This document shows positions 1 through 5,943 of a stretch of DNA of 7,371 nucleotides, piece after piece. This DNA comes from Chloroflexota bacterium (lineage in GTDB: Bacteria > Chloroflexota > Dehalococcoidia > SZUA-161): the NCBI GenBank assembly GCA_016865955.1, contig VGNW01000109.1:1-7371 (forward strand). Reading direction: 5' to 3'. A model generated the notes under the pieces. That model saw only the letters and a program-made list of their open reading frames with translations. It did not search any database and was not told where the DNA came from. The stretch's first letter is position 1, and every line of letters starts with the position of its first letter. The position numbers and the translations under genes are program-made.

Positions 1-1
1 G

Positions 2-121
2 GAACCGCTGGCCAAGATAGAAGCCCAGGACATTTCTCCACTTGAAGCTGAGTTTTCCCTGGAAGCTTTAGAGCCTATAGGTGAACCGATTGAAGCTAGG
101 CAAGAAGCGGTTGAAGGTTAG
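2..121 (+). CDS. C-terminal end of an unidentified acidic protein (5' partial)
   Basis: An open frame enters from the left border and ends at TAG 119-121, giving 39 residues (reading begins EPLAKIEAQD and ends QEAVEG). The segment is rich in glutamate with only three basic residues, and it alternates acidic residues with Pro, Leu, Ile and Ala, as in a flexible acidic tail. No motif is visible and I cannot name the family. The other two forward frames are interrupted early or read less plausibly. Its stop lies 37 bases from the stop of the convergent minus-strand gene. No clear hairpin-plus-T-run terminator is seen between them. The reading frame is fairly credible; the function is unknown. 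Confidence 0.45.
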   Translation, partial: EPLAKIEAQDISPLEAEFSLEALEPIGEPIEARQEAVEG

Positions 122-158
122 GTCTAGTTGAAACAAATGTTAGGTGCGTTTCTGCTAT

Positions 159-881
159 CTACTGTATTGTTATATTATGACTGCGAAGCCATGCCTCGCC
201 TTCGGGGGTAAATATGAAGCAGCTGAAATCATCTTCAGTCTTATCCAAGTTCTCAGCCAGGTACAAGGGTAGGACTTTTGACAAGGTGCTAAAAGCTGTC
301 CTTTTCTTCTTCTCCTCTTGCTTTCTCTCTTTTTCTATATCTGCTCTCATCAAGGGTTGCTGAGCATCATAATCGAAACGTATATACTTGTGGCATTCGT
401 CTTTTAGCCAACATATGTTGCAAAAGATGTTGTAGTAACCACAGTATTTATTTCCAACAAACCAGAGGATATCCACCATTATGGCCGGTTTACCCGCAGA
501 CTTCGCGACTTCAGCTATGTCGTTTTGAAGTCTAACGTATGTGATTTTTTTATAAGTAGGGCTCATATAATTCCCATCACGTGTGAAGTCAACCTCGTAT
601 TGGTCATTGCAGAGTCCTAGATATTCCGAGCTCATCAGTCTTAATACCCACATATCCAGCGGCACATGTAGGTACGGCTCCCACGAACGCCAATTCAAAT
701 CGCCCATCTCCAGTTCCTGTTGCATAGTCACTGCATATTTGAGGAACAGGTTGGCGGTTTTCTGGTTCATCCACGCGATTTCGCACAACCATTCCCAGAA
801 GGTTTTATGAGCATCCTGAGGCTGAAGAACAATACATTTACTAATTTGTGTATCCAAACCTCGGCTCCAATTTCGTCTCAA
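159..881 (-). CDS. Endonuclease III-like HhH iron-sulfur protein, apparently short at the N-terminus
   Basis: This is a 240-residue protein if it starts at TTG 881. Residues 41-44 read KTAN, matching the endonuclease III helix-hairpin-helix segment that holds catalytic Lys120, so Lys41 is the likely nucleophile. VPLDMWVLRL (73-82) matches the VDTHxxRV strand-helix, so Asp76 is the likely catalytic aspartate. Cys147, Cys154, Cys157 and Cys163 form a perfect C-x6-C-x2-C-x5-C [4Fe-4S] motif as in EndoIII and MutY. A charged Lys/Glu stretch (182-194) and an acidic C-terminal part follow. By family it would be a DNA base-excision glycosylase/AP lyase acting on the nucleoid. In E. coli EndoIII about 119 residues precede the lysine; here only 40 do, so half of the helical barrel seems absent. 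There is no SD before the TTG. The frame stays open up to 914 but contains no better start, so it may be 5'-truncated, frameshifted or a divergent family. It is visibly poorer in G+C than the genes to its right. Confidence 0.6.
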   Translation of the reverse strand: MRRNWSRGLDTQISKCIVLQPQDAHKTFWEWLCEIAWMNQKTANLFLKYAVTMQQELEMGDLNWRSWEPYLHVPLDMWVLRLMSSEYLGLCNDQYEVDFTRDGNYMSPTYKKITYVRLQNDIAEVAKSAGKPAIMVDILWFVGNKYCGYYNIFCNICWLKDECHKYIRFDYDAQQPLMRADIEKERKQEEKKKRTAFSTLSKVLPLYLAENLDKTEDDFSCFIFTPEGEAWLRSHNITIQ

Positions 882-1016
882 GCGAGTTAAGGCGTCGAAA
901 TCCCAGTCAAGATGTCAGGCCTATCACCTCGACGGATCTAGTGCTCAGGGTCACTTTGCCTATAAAGCGCTGGATTGTCGTTTCCTCATCCGCAGGATGG
1001 CGATCTGACATGCCCT
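882..1016. other. Intergenic gap upstream of the HhH iron-sulfur gene
   Basis: This 135-base gap separates two minus-strand genes. The HhH protein's frame continues open to 914 and adds 11 codons (HLDWDFDALTR) without a start codon, beyond which lies a TGA. In another minus-strand frame ATG 1011 opens a 34-codon ORF that ends at TGA 909-907, overlapping the open HhH frame by 8 bases. No SD at normal spacing precedes that ATG. I see no convincing promoter for the HhH gene and no clear terminator for the M20 gene. The gap may hold the eroded 5' end of the HhH gene. Confidence 0.4.
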
Positions 1017-2330
1017 TCAGATACCGCACCATTCGACGATGGTCATAGCATATAGCTTGGCCGCGTCCAGGAGGTCCTGAATCTCGATGTACTCATTAAA
1101 GCCGTGCGCTACCCCTTGGCTGCCCGGACCCATCACGATCGTCGGAATCCCCGCGTGCCGAATGAAACCGGCATCGCTGGTGTAGGCGCAGCCGTACAGG
1201 CTCGCCGGCCGGTTGAAGACCGCCTCGCTCGCTGCCGCGGCAGCTTTGCAGATGGGTTCCTCATGCGAAGTCTCGAATGGGGGCAAGCTAAATAAGGGCA
1301 CGTATACCTCGGGCGGGTTCTCACGCAGCCAGGGGTCGGTCTGCGCAAAGCGCGCTATATGAGCTTGAATCTCCTCAGCCACGTCCTCAGCGGTATCCTG
1401 CGGAGGGTGCCAGATGATGTATGTCATGGAGCATTCCTCAGGGATAGAAGCTGCCATAATGTCCCCGCCCTGGATAACCTCGGGGAAAAGGACGAAATGG
1501 CCGGGACGAGTGAAAGCAGGGTGGCTTTTCGTCTGTCCCCACTCTTCCTCCAGTTTGAGCAGAGCCTGGTATAGCAAGAATGCCTTGTCAATGGCTGACA
1601 CGCCCACGGCAGCTCCCAGGCCTCCAGCCCTGATGAGTTCATCGCGCATTGAGATGTGCGCTGCCTTACCCTTTACTTTGACATGCATCACGACCAGGCC
1701 TGGCGATGCGGTATTAATGGATAGTTTATGGGGTGGGCTCGACGGTTCGCAGACGATAGCAGCATCGGCTCTATAGCCGCGCTCAAGCGCTGCCCCGGTT
1801 CCCGCATAGGTCTCGTGGTGCTCTTCCCCAACCACACTCTGGATGAACACATCCCCCTTTGGGCGGTACCCGGCTTTCAGCAGCGCCTTCATGGCAAAAA
1901 CAGCAGCGGCAATACCGCCTTTCATGTCGGTGGAACCGCGGCCGTAAATCTTGCCGGCGATGATTTCACCGCTCCACGGGCCAGCCACTGTCCATTTCTC
2001 AAGCGGGCCGGGCGGCACGACATCCACATGCCCGTTGAGGAGCAGGGAACGGCCTCTTCCTTTCCCGCGCCAGATTCCCACCAGATTGGCCCGACCCTTC
2101 TCCACTTCCCACAGGTCGGTCTCCAATCCGCAGGATTCCATAACCGGCTTGAAAGCATGGTTGACCTGTGTTTCTCCGCTGACCTCGACCGCGGTATCGC
2201 TCGAGCCGGAATCCGACGGCGTCGGAGTGACACTCGGGATGCGTACTGTGTCGCAGACCAGCTGCACCAGTTCATCCTTCAGGCTGTCAACCGCCCGCTG
2301 GACATTCGTGCGAACCCGAGCATCAATCAC
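1017..2330 (-). CDS. M20-family metallohydrolase (ArgE/DapE-type deacylase)
   Basis: This 437-residue cytosolic dinuclear-zinc amidohydrolase should cleave an N-acyl or peptide-like amide; N-acetylornithine and N-succinyl-diaminopimelate are family substrates. All family landmarks are present. NGHVDVVPPG (99-108) has ligand His101 and Asp103, and GSTDMKGG (132-139) has bridging Asp135. GEE (168-170) has general base Glu169 and ligand Glu170. CEPSS (194-198) has Glu195, and VAHGFNEY (407-414) has the C-terminal ligand His409. KAAHISMRDELIRAGG (223-238) is the lid/dimerisation part typical of the ArgE/DapE deacylase subfamily. The GTG start is fixed by AGGAGG at 2342-2337, six bases upstream. 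It is the last gene of the leftward set, 57 bases after the dehydrogenase. A Ser/Thr/Asp-rich stretch at 35-55 replaces the usual short proline-glycine turn. The sugar-catabolic context argues against arginine or lysine biosynthesis, so it is probably a catabolic deacylase. The family is certain; the substrate is not. Confidence 0.93.
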   Translation of the reverse strand: MIDARVRTNVQRAVDSLKDELVQLVCDTVRIPSVTPTPSDSGSSDTAVEVSGETQVNHAFKPVMESCGLETDLWEVEKGRANLVGIWRGKGRGRSLLLNGHVDVVPPGPLEKWTVAGPWSGEIIAGKIYGRGSTDMKGGIAAAVFAMKALLKAGYRPKGDVFIQSVVGEEHHETYAGTGAALERGYRADAAIVCEPSSPPHKLSINTASPGLVVMHVKVKGKAAHISMRDELIRAGGLGAAVGVSAIDKAFLLYQALLKLEEEWGQTKSHPAFTRPGHFVLFPEVIQGGDIMAASIPEECSMTYIIWHPPQDTAEDVAEEIQAHIARFAQTDPWLRENPPEVYVPLFSLPPFETSHEEPICKAAAAASEAVFNRPASLYGCAYTSDAGFIRHAGIPTIVMGPGSQGVAHGFNEYIEIQDLLDAAKLYAMTIVEWCGI

Positions 2331-2336
2331 GTCGGC

Positions 2337-2342
2337 CCTCCT
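2337..2342 (-). promoter_or_regulatory. Ribosome binding site fixing the GTG start of the M20 hydrolase
   Basis: The minus strand reads AGGAGG here, a full SD core, followed by a six-base spacer and GTG 2330-2328. No in-frame ATG with comparable support was found nearby, so this site decides the start. Confidence 0.8.
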
Positions 2343-2387
2343 GTTGCGTGTGATGGCGGCAACGATGGAATCAACCGCGAAGGCAGC

Positions 2388-3176
2388 CTAATGCGTGACC
2401 ATAATCAAGCCGCCGGTGACGTTGATGGCCTGGCCTGTGATGTATTCCGCATCCGGTGATGCCAGGAAAAGCACCACCTTCGCCACATCCTCGGGTTCCC
2501 CATTGCGACCCCAGGGTATGAACTGGCAACCCATGAAGCGCAGGTCCTCAGGATTCATGCCGCGCAGCTTGCCCTCCCAGACCATCTCGCGGTCCTGCAT
2601 GGCTGTCTTAATCATTCCGGGGCACACGGCATTGACGTTGATGTGATATTCCCCGACTTCTTTCGACAACGCCTGGGTAAAGGCGATTACTGCGGCCTTC
2701 GAAGCTCCGTAGTGCGCCTGGAAAGCGGTCGCTCCTTTACCGGCAACTGAAGCAGTGTTGACGATTTTGCCGTTCTTTGCGGCGATCATGTGGGGCAGGA
2801 CTGCCTTCGACACCAGGAACGGCCCTTTCGCGTTCACGTTCATGCAGAAGTCCCACTCTTCCTCGGTCATGTCCACAACAGGGCTCATGGTGGAGACCCC
2901 GGCGTTGTTGACCAGAACGTCAATGCGGCCGTGCTTGTCAATGATCGCCTTCACGGTCTTCGCGATTTGGTCACTCTTTGTCACGTCCATCTTGAACCAG
3001 TCAACGGGGCGACGGCTCAACTTGGAAGCTTCTTCTGCTGTTTTCGCCAGCAGCTTCGTGTTGATATCTGTGGGTACCACAATGGCACCCTCCCGGGCGA
3101 AAGCCAGCGTGATGGCACGCCCCATGCCCTCCGCAGTGCCGGTGATCAAGACCACTTTGTCTTTAAATCTCTTCAT
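2388..3176 (-). CDS. Short-chain dehydrogenase/reductase (classical SDR), probably NAD-linked
   Basis: This 262-residue Rossmann-fold oxidoreductase should interconvert an alcohol and a ketone in the cytosol. The length is typical of classical SDRs. TGTAEGMG (12-19) is the TGxxxGxG dinucleotide loop. Asp37 ends the second strand, which in this family favours NAD(H) over NADP(H). NNAG spans 90-93. The catalytic tetrad is Asn115, Ser143, Tyr156 and Lys160 (HYGASK). CPGMIKT (185-191) and the C-terminal GQAINVTGG (248-256) are also standard. The insert at 194-224 (MQDREMVWEGKLRGMNPEDL and following) forms the substrate lid and resembles polyol or sugar-alcohol dehydrogenases, but this is only an impression. 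GGAGG at 3189-3185 lies eight bases before the ATG. It follows the class II aldolase gene by 18 bases and precedes the M20 gene, so it is the middle gene of a likely three-gene operon. It probably oxidises a polyol or reduces an aldolase product. Confidence 0.93.
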   Translation of the reverse strand: MKRFKDKVVLITGTAEGMGRAITLAFAREGAIVVPTDINTKLLAKTAEEASKLSRRPVDWFKMDVTKSDQIAKTVKAIIDKHGRIDVLVNNAGVSTMSPVVDMTEEEWDFCMNVNAKGPFLVSKAVLPHMIAAKNGKIVNTASVAGKGATAFQAHYGASKAAVIAFTQALSKEVGEYHINVNAVCPGMIKTAMQDREMVWEGKLRGMNPEDLRFMGCQFIPWGRNGEPEDVAKVVLFLASPDAEYITGQAINVTGGLIMVTH

Positions 3177-3194
3177 CTCGCTAACCTCCGCTAC

Positions 3195-3896
3195 TTAAAA
3201 CTTGATGTTCAGTTGCTTCAGCGTCTCGGCGTCCATGCTCTTGACTATGTCCTCGGTAAGAATGTCGCCAAGTGTAACAGGCACGATCGTGCCAATCAGC
3301 TTGGCAAAGAGCGCCTGTTTGGCTGTAGTCTCCAGAACCTCGGCGACTAGGAACGCTTCATAGAAGTCAGGGCCGACGCAAGCCGCCCCATGACCTGCCA
3401 TGAGGGCCGCCCTGCGTTCACTGCCCAGTGCTTTGACGATATTCTTCGCCAGTGCTTCTGACCCCACGCGGCCGAACTCAGCACATTTTACCTCTCCCAT
3501 CAGAAAATGATATGCATCGATTGTCAGGCACGGGATATCCTGCCGAACCGCGGCGAAAATTTGCGACCACACCCCATGACTGTGCACAATGGCGTTCACA
3601 TCAGGTCGCGCCTCATAGATACTCAGGTGCATCGGGGCTTCGACTGTCGGGAGATTCTCCGGCGGACCCACGACATTGCCCTGCGGGTCTATCACGGCGA
3701 CATCGTCACTGGTAATCATATTCCAGCCCCGGATTGGCTGGTGCGCTGAGGGCTGGGGCAGGATGTATATCAGCCCGGTTTTCGGGTCCCTGAGGCTGGT
3801 ATCGCCGGAATCCATTCCTGGAGTCAGTTTCTTCTCCCAGAACGTGTGCGCTGACCTGGCAACCTCCTCCATGAGGGCACGCTTAATTCTTGCCAT
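3195..3896 (-). CDS. Class II aldolase/adducin-family protein (zinc-dependent)
   Basis: This 233-residue protein has the AraD/FucA fold and should act on a sugar or sugar-like acid through a zinc-stabilised enediolate. HSHG (105-108) supplies zinc ligands His105 and His107, GHG (168-170) supplies His169, and Glu86 aligns with the catalytic Glu73 of E. coli L-fuculose-1-phosphate aldolase at the same 19-residue distance from the first His. Known family reactions are aldol cleavage, epimerisation, decarboxylation and dehydration. The positions that bind phosphate in FucA all differ: the GN of the Gly-Asn loop is Gly31-Asp32, ThrGly is Gln48-Pro49, and SerSer is Thr84-Val85 (my by-eye alignment, residue roles from memory). 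The true substrate may therefore carry no phosphate, or may bind another way. AGGAGG at 3908-3903 sits six bases before the ATG. It is the first gene of the leftward operon, read from the shared divergent control region. Confidence 0.9.
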   Translation of the reverse strand: MARIKRALMEEVARSAHTFWEKKLTPGMDSGDTSLRDPKTGLIYILPQPSAHQPIRGWNMITSDDVAVIDPQGNVVGPPENLPTVEAPMHLSIYEARPDVNAIVHSHGVWSQIFAAVRQDIPCLTIDAYHFLMGEVKCAEFGRVGSEALAKNIVKALGSERRAALMAGHGAACVGPDFYEAFLVAEVLETTAKQALFAKLIGTIVPVTLGDILTEDIVKSMDAETLKQLNIKF

Positions 3897-3957
3897 ATTG
3901 TGCCTCCTCTTTGCGTCCTGTCAGACTCGAAAGGTGTAAGGCGTTGAGTTGGCTCTT

Positions 3958-3986
3958 AGAGTACCACAATTTGACGAGCAATGCAA
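3958..3986 (-). promoter_or_regulatory. Candidate promoter of the leftward operon
   Basis: The minus strand shows TTGCAT (3986-3981) as a weak -35 element, a 17-base spacer and TACTCT (3963-3958) as a -10 element keeping T1, A2 and T6 of TATAAT. Transcription would begin about 3951, giving a leader of roughly 55 bases before ATG 3896. The matches are modest. The support comes mainly from its mirror-image twin on the other strand. Confidence 0.4.
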
Positions 3987-4000
3987 AAGTGTGTTACTCT
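3971..4000 (+). promoter_or_regulatory. Candidate promoter of the rightward operon
   Basis: TTGACG (3971-3976) matches the -35 consensus at five of six positions. After an 18-base spacer, TACTCT (3995-4000) keeps T1, A2 and T6 of the -10 consensus. Transcription would begin near 4007, about 36 bases before the cupin ATG. It overlaps the leftward promoter face to face, so the two may compete for polymerase. Confidence 0.5.
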
Positions 4001-4042
4001 ATGCGCAGTCTCACGAATCACCTACAGAGACGAGGCTATGTG

Positions 4043-4378
4043 ATGTTGTACCAACCCCCACGCATCATCCGTCAGGTCGAGGCCCGCAACTTCATGGAAG
4101 GGCCCGAACACTGTCGAGAGTACGTCAAAGCCCCAAAACTATGGTTTGGCACCTCAACGCTGCAGCCAGGGCAACGCGGCAACATCGACGTCGGCCATCC
4201 GAACTCTCAAGAAGTCTTTTTCGTATGTCAGGGCCATGTCCTGCTCTTTGACGAAAAGCAATACCACGAGCTGTTCAAGGGAGACGCCATCCTCATTCCG
4301 GAAGGTGTGCCTCACACGCTGATAAATGTGGGTGAGGAAGAGGCGCTCATCGCTTGGGCAGGAGCTCCCGGAGACTAA
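4043..4378 (+). CDS. Small single-domain cupin protein
   Basis: This is a 111-residue beta-barrel protein. Cupin motif 1 (46-64) follows G-x5-H-x-N-x2-E-x6-G, with His52 and Glu57 kept but the second metal-binding His replaced by Asn54. Cupin motif 2 (80-95) follows G-x5-P-x-G-x2-H-x3-N, with His91. The site could still hold a metal through His52, Glu57 and His91. Small cupins of this kind in sugar clusters can be isomerases, mutarotase-like helpers or ligand-binding proteins; which applies here is unknown. The frame is open upstream to 3890, but that extension would run through the promoter dyad. ATG 4043 is preceded by ACGAGG (4030-4035) at seven bases; GTG 4040 is an alternative. The gene ends 11 bases before the kinase start, so the two are probably co-translated. 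It is the first gene of the rightward operon. Confidence 0.82.
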   Translation: MLYQPPRIIRQVEARNFMEGPEHCREYVKAPKLWFGTSTLQPGQRGNIDVGHPNSQEVFFVCQGHVLLFDEKQYHELFKGDAILIPEGVPHTLINVGEEEALIAWAGAPGD

Positions 4379-4389
4379 AGAAGGCTTTC

Positions 4390-5898
4390 ATGGACGCCAT
4401 TCTCGCTGTTGACTTGGGTACGACCGCCCTGAAATGCGCTCTGCATGACCTGCAGGGCAATGTGGTGGCCAGGGACACCGAAGAATATCAGCTCATCACC
4501 CCCGATGCGCTGTCCGTTGAGATGGACACCGAGACCTACTGGCGAGCCTTCAATACTGCTATCGCCAGGGTGATGAAGGCATCGGGAGTTGCCCCGGCAG
4601 ATGTCAAAGCTCTGGGCCTGTCGGCTCAGGGAGAGACTTTGATTGTTGTGGACAAGTCAGGCCAGCCCTTGAGACGTGCCATAGTCTGGTTGGACAACCG
4701 GGCCCAGGCAGAGGCAGATGAATTGGGCAAACTCCTGGGGCATCGGCATGCGTATGAGACTACAGGACAGGTCAGGCTCGTGCCAACCTGGCCGGCGGCA
4801 AAGGTACTCTGGCTGCGACGGCACGAGCCACAGCTCCTCGAGAAGGTGGGCAAGTTCCTCTTGCTCGAAGACTATTTCCTGCATCGCCTGACCGGTGAAT
4901 ACGTCTGTGAAGGGTCGCTGGTCACATCAACCTGCTACTGGAATTTCCGTACCAAGGCGTGGTGGCCGGAGATGTTGAAGGCGCTGGGTATCACCACTGC
5001 CCAGCTCCCGCGCTACTCCGAATCCGGCATGCCGGTTGGCAAGCTGTTGCCCAAAGTCGCTGAGGAATTGGGCTTGAGCCCGCAGACTGTGGCCTGTACG
5101 GGTGCACTGGACCAGGCGTGCGGCGCTATCGGTGTGGGCAACATCAGACCAGGTATCTTCAGTGAAAACACGGGTGCAGCATTGGCCATCTGTGCGACGG
5201 TTTCGCAGCCGACACTTGACCCTAACGACCAGATGCCGTGCCACTACCATGGCGTGCCAGGTCTCTATATGCTCCACACCTTTACCAGTGGTGGGATCGT
5301 GCTGCGTTGGTTCCGTGACGAATTTGGCCAGACGGAAAAGGCGGAGGCTCAGGCCAGCGGATTGGATGCGTATGATGTGATGGGCGCGGAGGCGGCGCGC
5401 GTGCCTCCGGGCTGTGAAGGACTGGTAATGTTACCGCACTTACAGGGCGCCATGGCTCCGGAGGCTAACCCAAAGGCCAAGGGGGTGTTCTTCGGCTTTA
5501 CTTTGCGGCACGGGCGCGGTCACTTCATCCGGGCAATCATGGAGGCAGTTGGCTTCATTGTGCGGCGTAACATTGAGGTGATAGAAGGACTGGGAGTCTC
5601 CGTCAGCGAAATCCGCGCTCTGGGAGGAGGGGCTCGCAGCCGCCTGTGGAAGCAGATTGAAGCTGACATCACGCGTCGACCGGTGGTCACAACGGCCAAC
5701 GAAGAGGCGGCCACACTGGGTGCAGCCATACTTGCAGGAAAGGCGGTAGGCCTTTACGCCAGCATTGGGGAGGCAGTGGGGCAGATGGTACAGATAAAGG
5801 AACGCTTCGAGCCGACACCAAAGAACCTTTCTCTGTACGATGAGGCTTACCGGACCTATGTGCAATTGTACAACCAATCATGCCCTCTGTTTGGGTAG
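4390..5898 (+). CDS. FGGY-family carbohydrate kinase (xylulokinase-like)
   Basis: This 502-residue cytosolic kinase transfers the ATP gamma-phosphate to a sugar, usually a ketose or polyol. The N-terminal DLGTT (8-12) is the first phosphate loop of the actin/hexokinase fold. GALDQACGAIG (238-248) carries the likely catalytic base Asp241. FTSGG (298-302) and GGGARSRLWKQI (412-423) belong to the C-terminal nucleotide domain, where the second FGGY signature leads into NEEAATLGAAILAG (437-450). The length fits the xylulokinase branch (about 480-520 residues). ATG 4390 is chosen because AGAAGG (4379-4384) lies five bases upstream; the 12-codon extension to 4354 would overlap the cupin stop and precede the conserved core. 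It lies between the cupin and the class I aldolase and probably makes the phosphorylated substrate that an aldolase cleaves. D-xylulose, L-ribulose, L-fuculose, erythritol or a branched sugar are all possible; annotation as XylB would overreach. Confidence 0.93.
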   Translation: MDAILAVDLGTTALKCALHDLQGNVVARDTEEYQLITPDALSVEMDTETYWRAFNTAIARVMKASGVAPADVKALGLSAQGETLIVVDKSGQPLRRAIVWLDNRAQAEADELGKLLGHRHAYETTGQVRLVPTWPAAKVLWLRRHEPQLLEKVGKFLLLEDYFLHRLTGEYVCEGSLVTSTCYWNFRTKAWWPEMLKALGITTAQLPRYSESGMPVGKLLPKVAEELGLSPQTVACTGALDQACGAIGVGNIRPGIFSENTGAALAICATVSQPTLDPNDQMPCHYHGVPGLYMLHTFTSGGIVLRWFRDEFGQTEKAEAQASGLDAYDVMGAEAARVPPGCEGLVMLPHLQGAMAPEANPKAKGVFFGFTLRHGRGHFIRAIMEAVGFIVRRNIEVIEGLGVSVSEIRALGGGARSRLWKQIEADITRRPVVTTANEEAATLGAAILAGKAVGLYASIGEAVGQMVQIKERFEPTPKNLSLYDEAYRTYVQLYNQSCPLFG

Positions 5899-5943
5899 AA
5901 TTAAAGGAGTGAAGAGGCATCGCGCCAAAGGAGGAACTCAACT

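Larger units (their letters stand above)
3957..4001. repeat. Near-perfect 16-base inverted repeat in the divergent control region
   Basis: The left arm TAGAGTACCACAATTT (3957-3972) and the right arm AAAGTGTGTTACTCTA (3986-4001) pair at 14 of 16 positions around a centre at 3979, with a 13-base middle. The seven outermost pairs are unbroken. The repeat lies between the divergent class II aldolase and cupin genes and contains both candidate -10 elements, one in each arm. It fits an operator bound by a dimer or tetramer of a local regulator that controls both gene sets. It could equally reflect two mirror-image promoters. No regulator gene is in the window, so the protein partner is unknown. Confidence 0.7.

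Noticed and set aside
122..158. A terminator between the converging genes at the left edge
   Set aside because: No stem of useful length followed by a T run could be found; only short T-rich stretches are present.
1017..2330. Assignment as argE or dapE
   Set aside because: The metal-binding motifs are shared across the whole M20 family, and the neighbours are catabolic rather than arginine or lysine biosynthetic.
1728..2459. A 243-codon plus-strand open frame
   Set aside because: It lies antisense to the M20 hydrolase and the end of the dehydrogenase, both of which have full catalytic motifs and SD sites. Its translation shows no recognisable motif.
3195..3896. Assignment as L-fuculose-phosphate aldolase or L-ribulose-5-phosphate 4-epimerase
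   Set aside because: The zinc site fits, but the phosphate-binding positions of FucA are all substituted, so either name would mislead.
3890..4042. A 51-residue N-terminal extension of the cupin
   Set aside because: It would run through the divergent promoter/operator dyad and into the first codons of the aldolase on the other strand, it lacks cupin-like sequence, and an SD supports ATG 4043.
4354..4389. A 12-codon extension of the FGGY kinase start
   Set aside because: It overlaps the cupin end. The SD at 4379-4384 and the conserved N-terminal DLGTT support ATG 4390.
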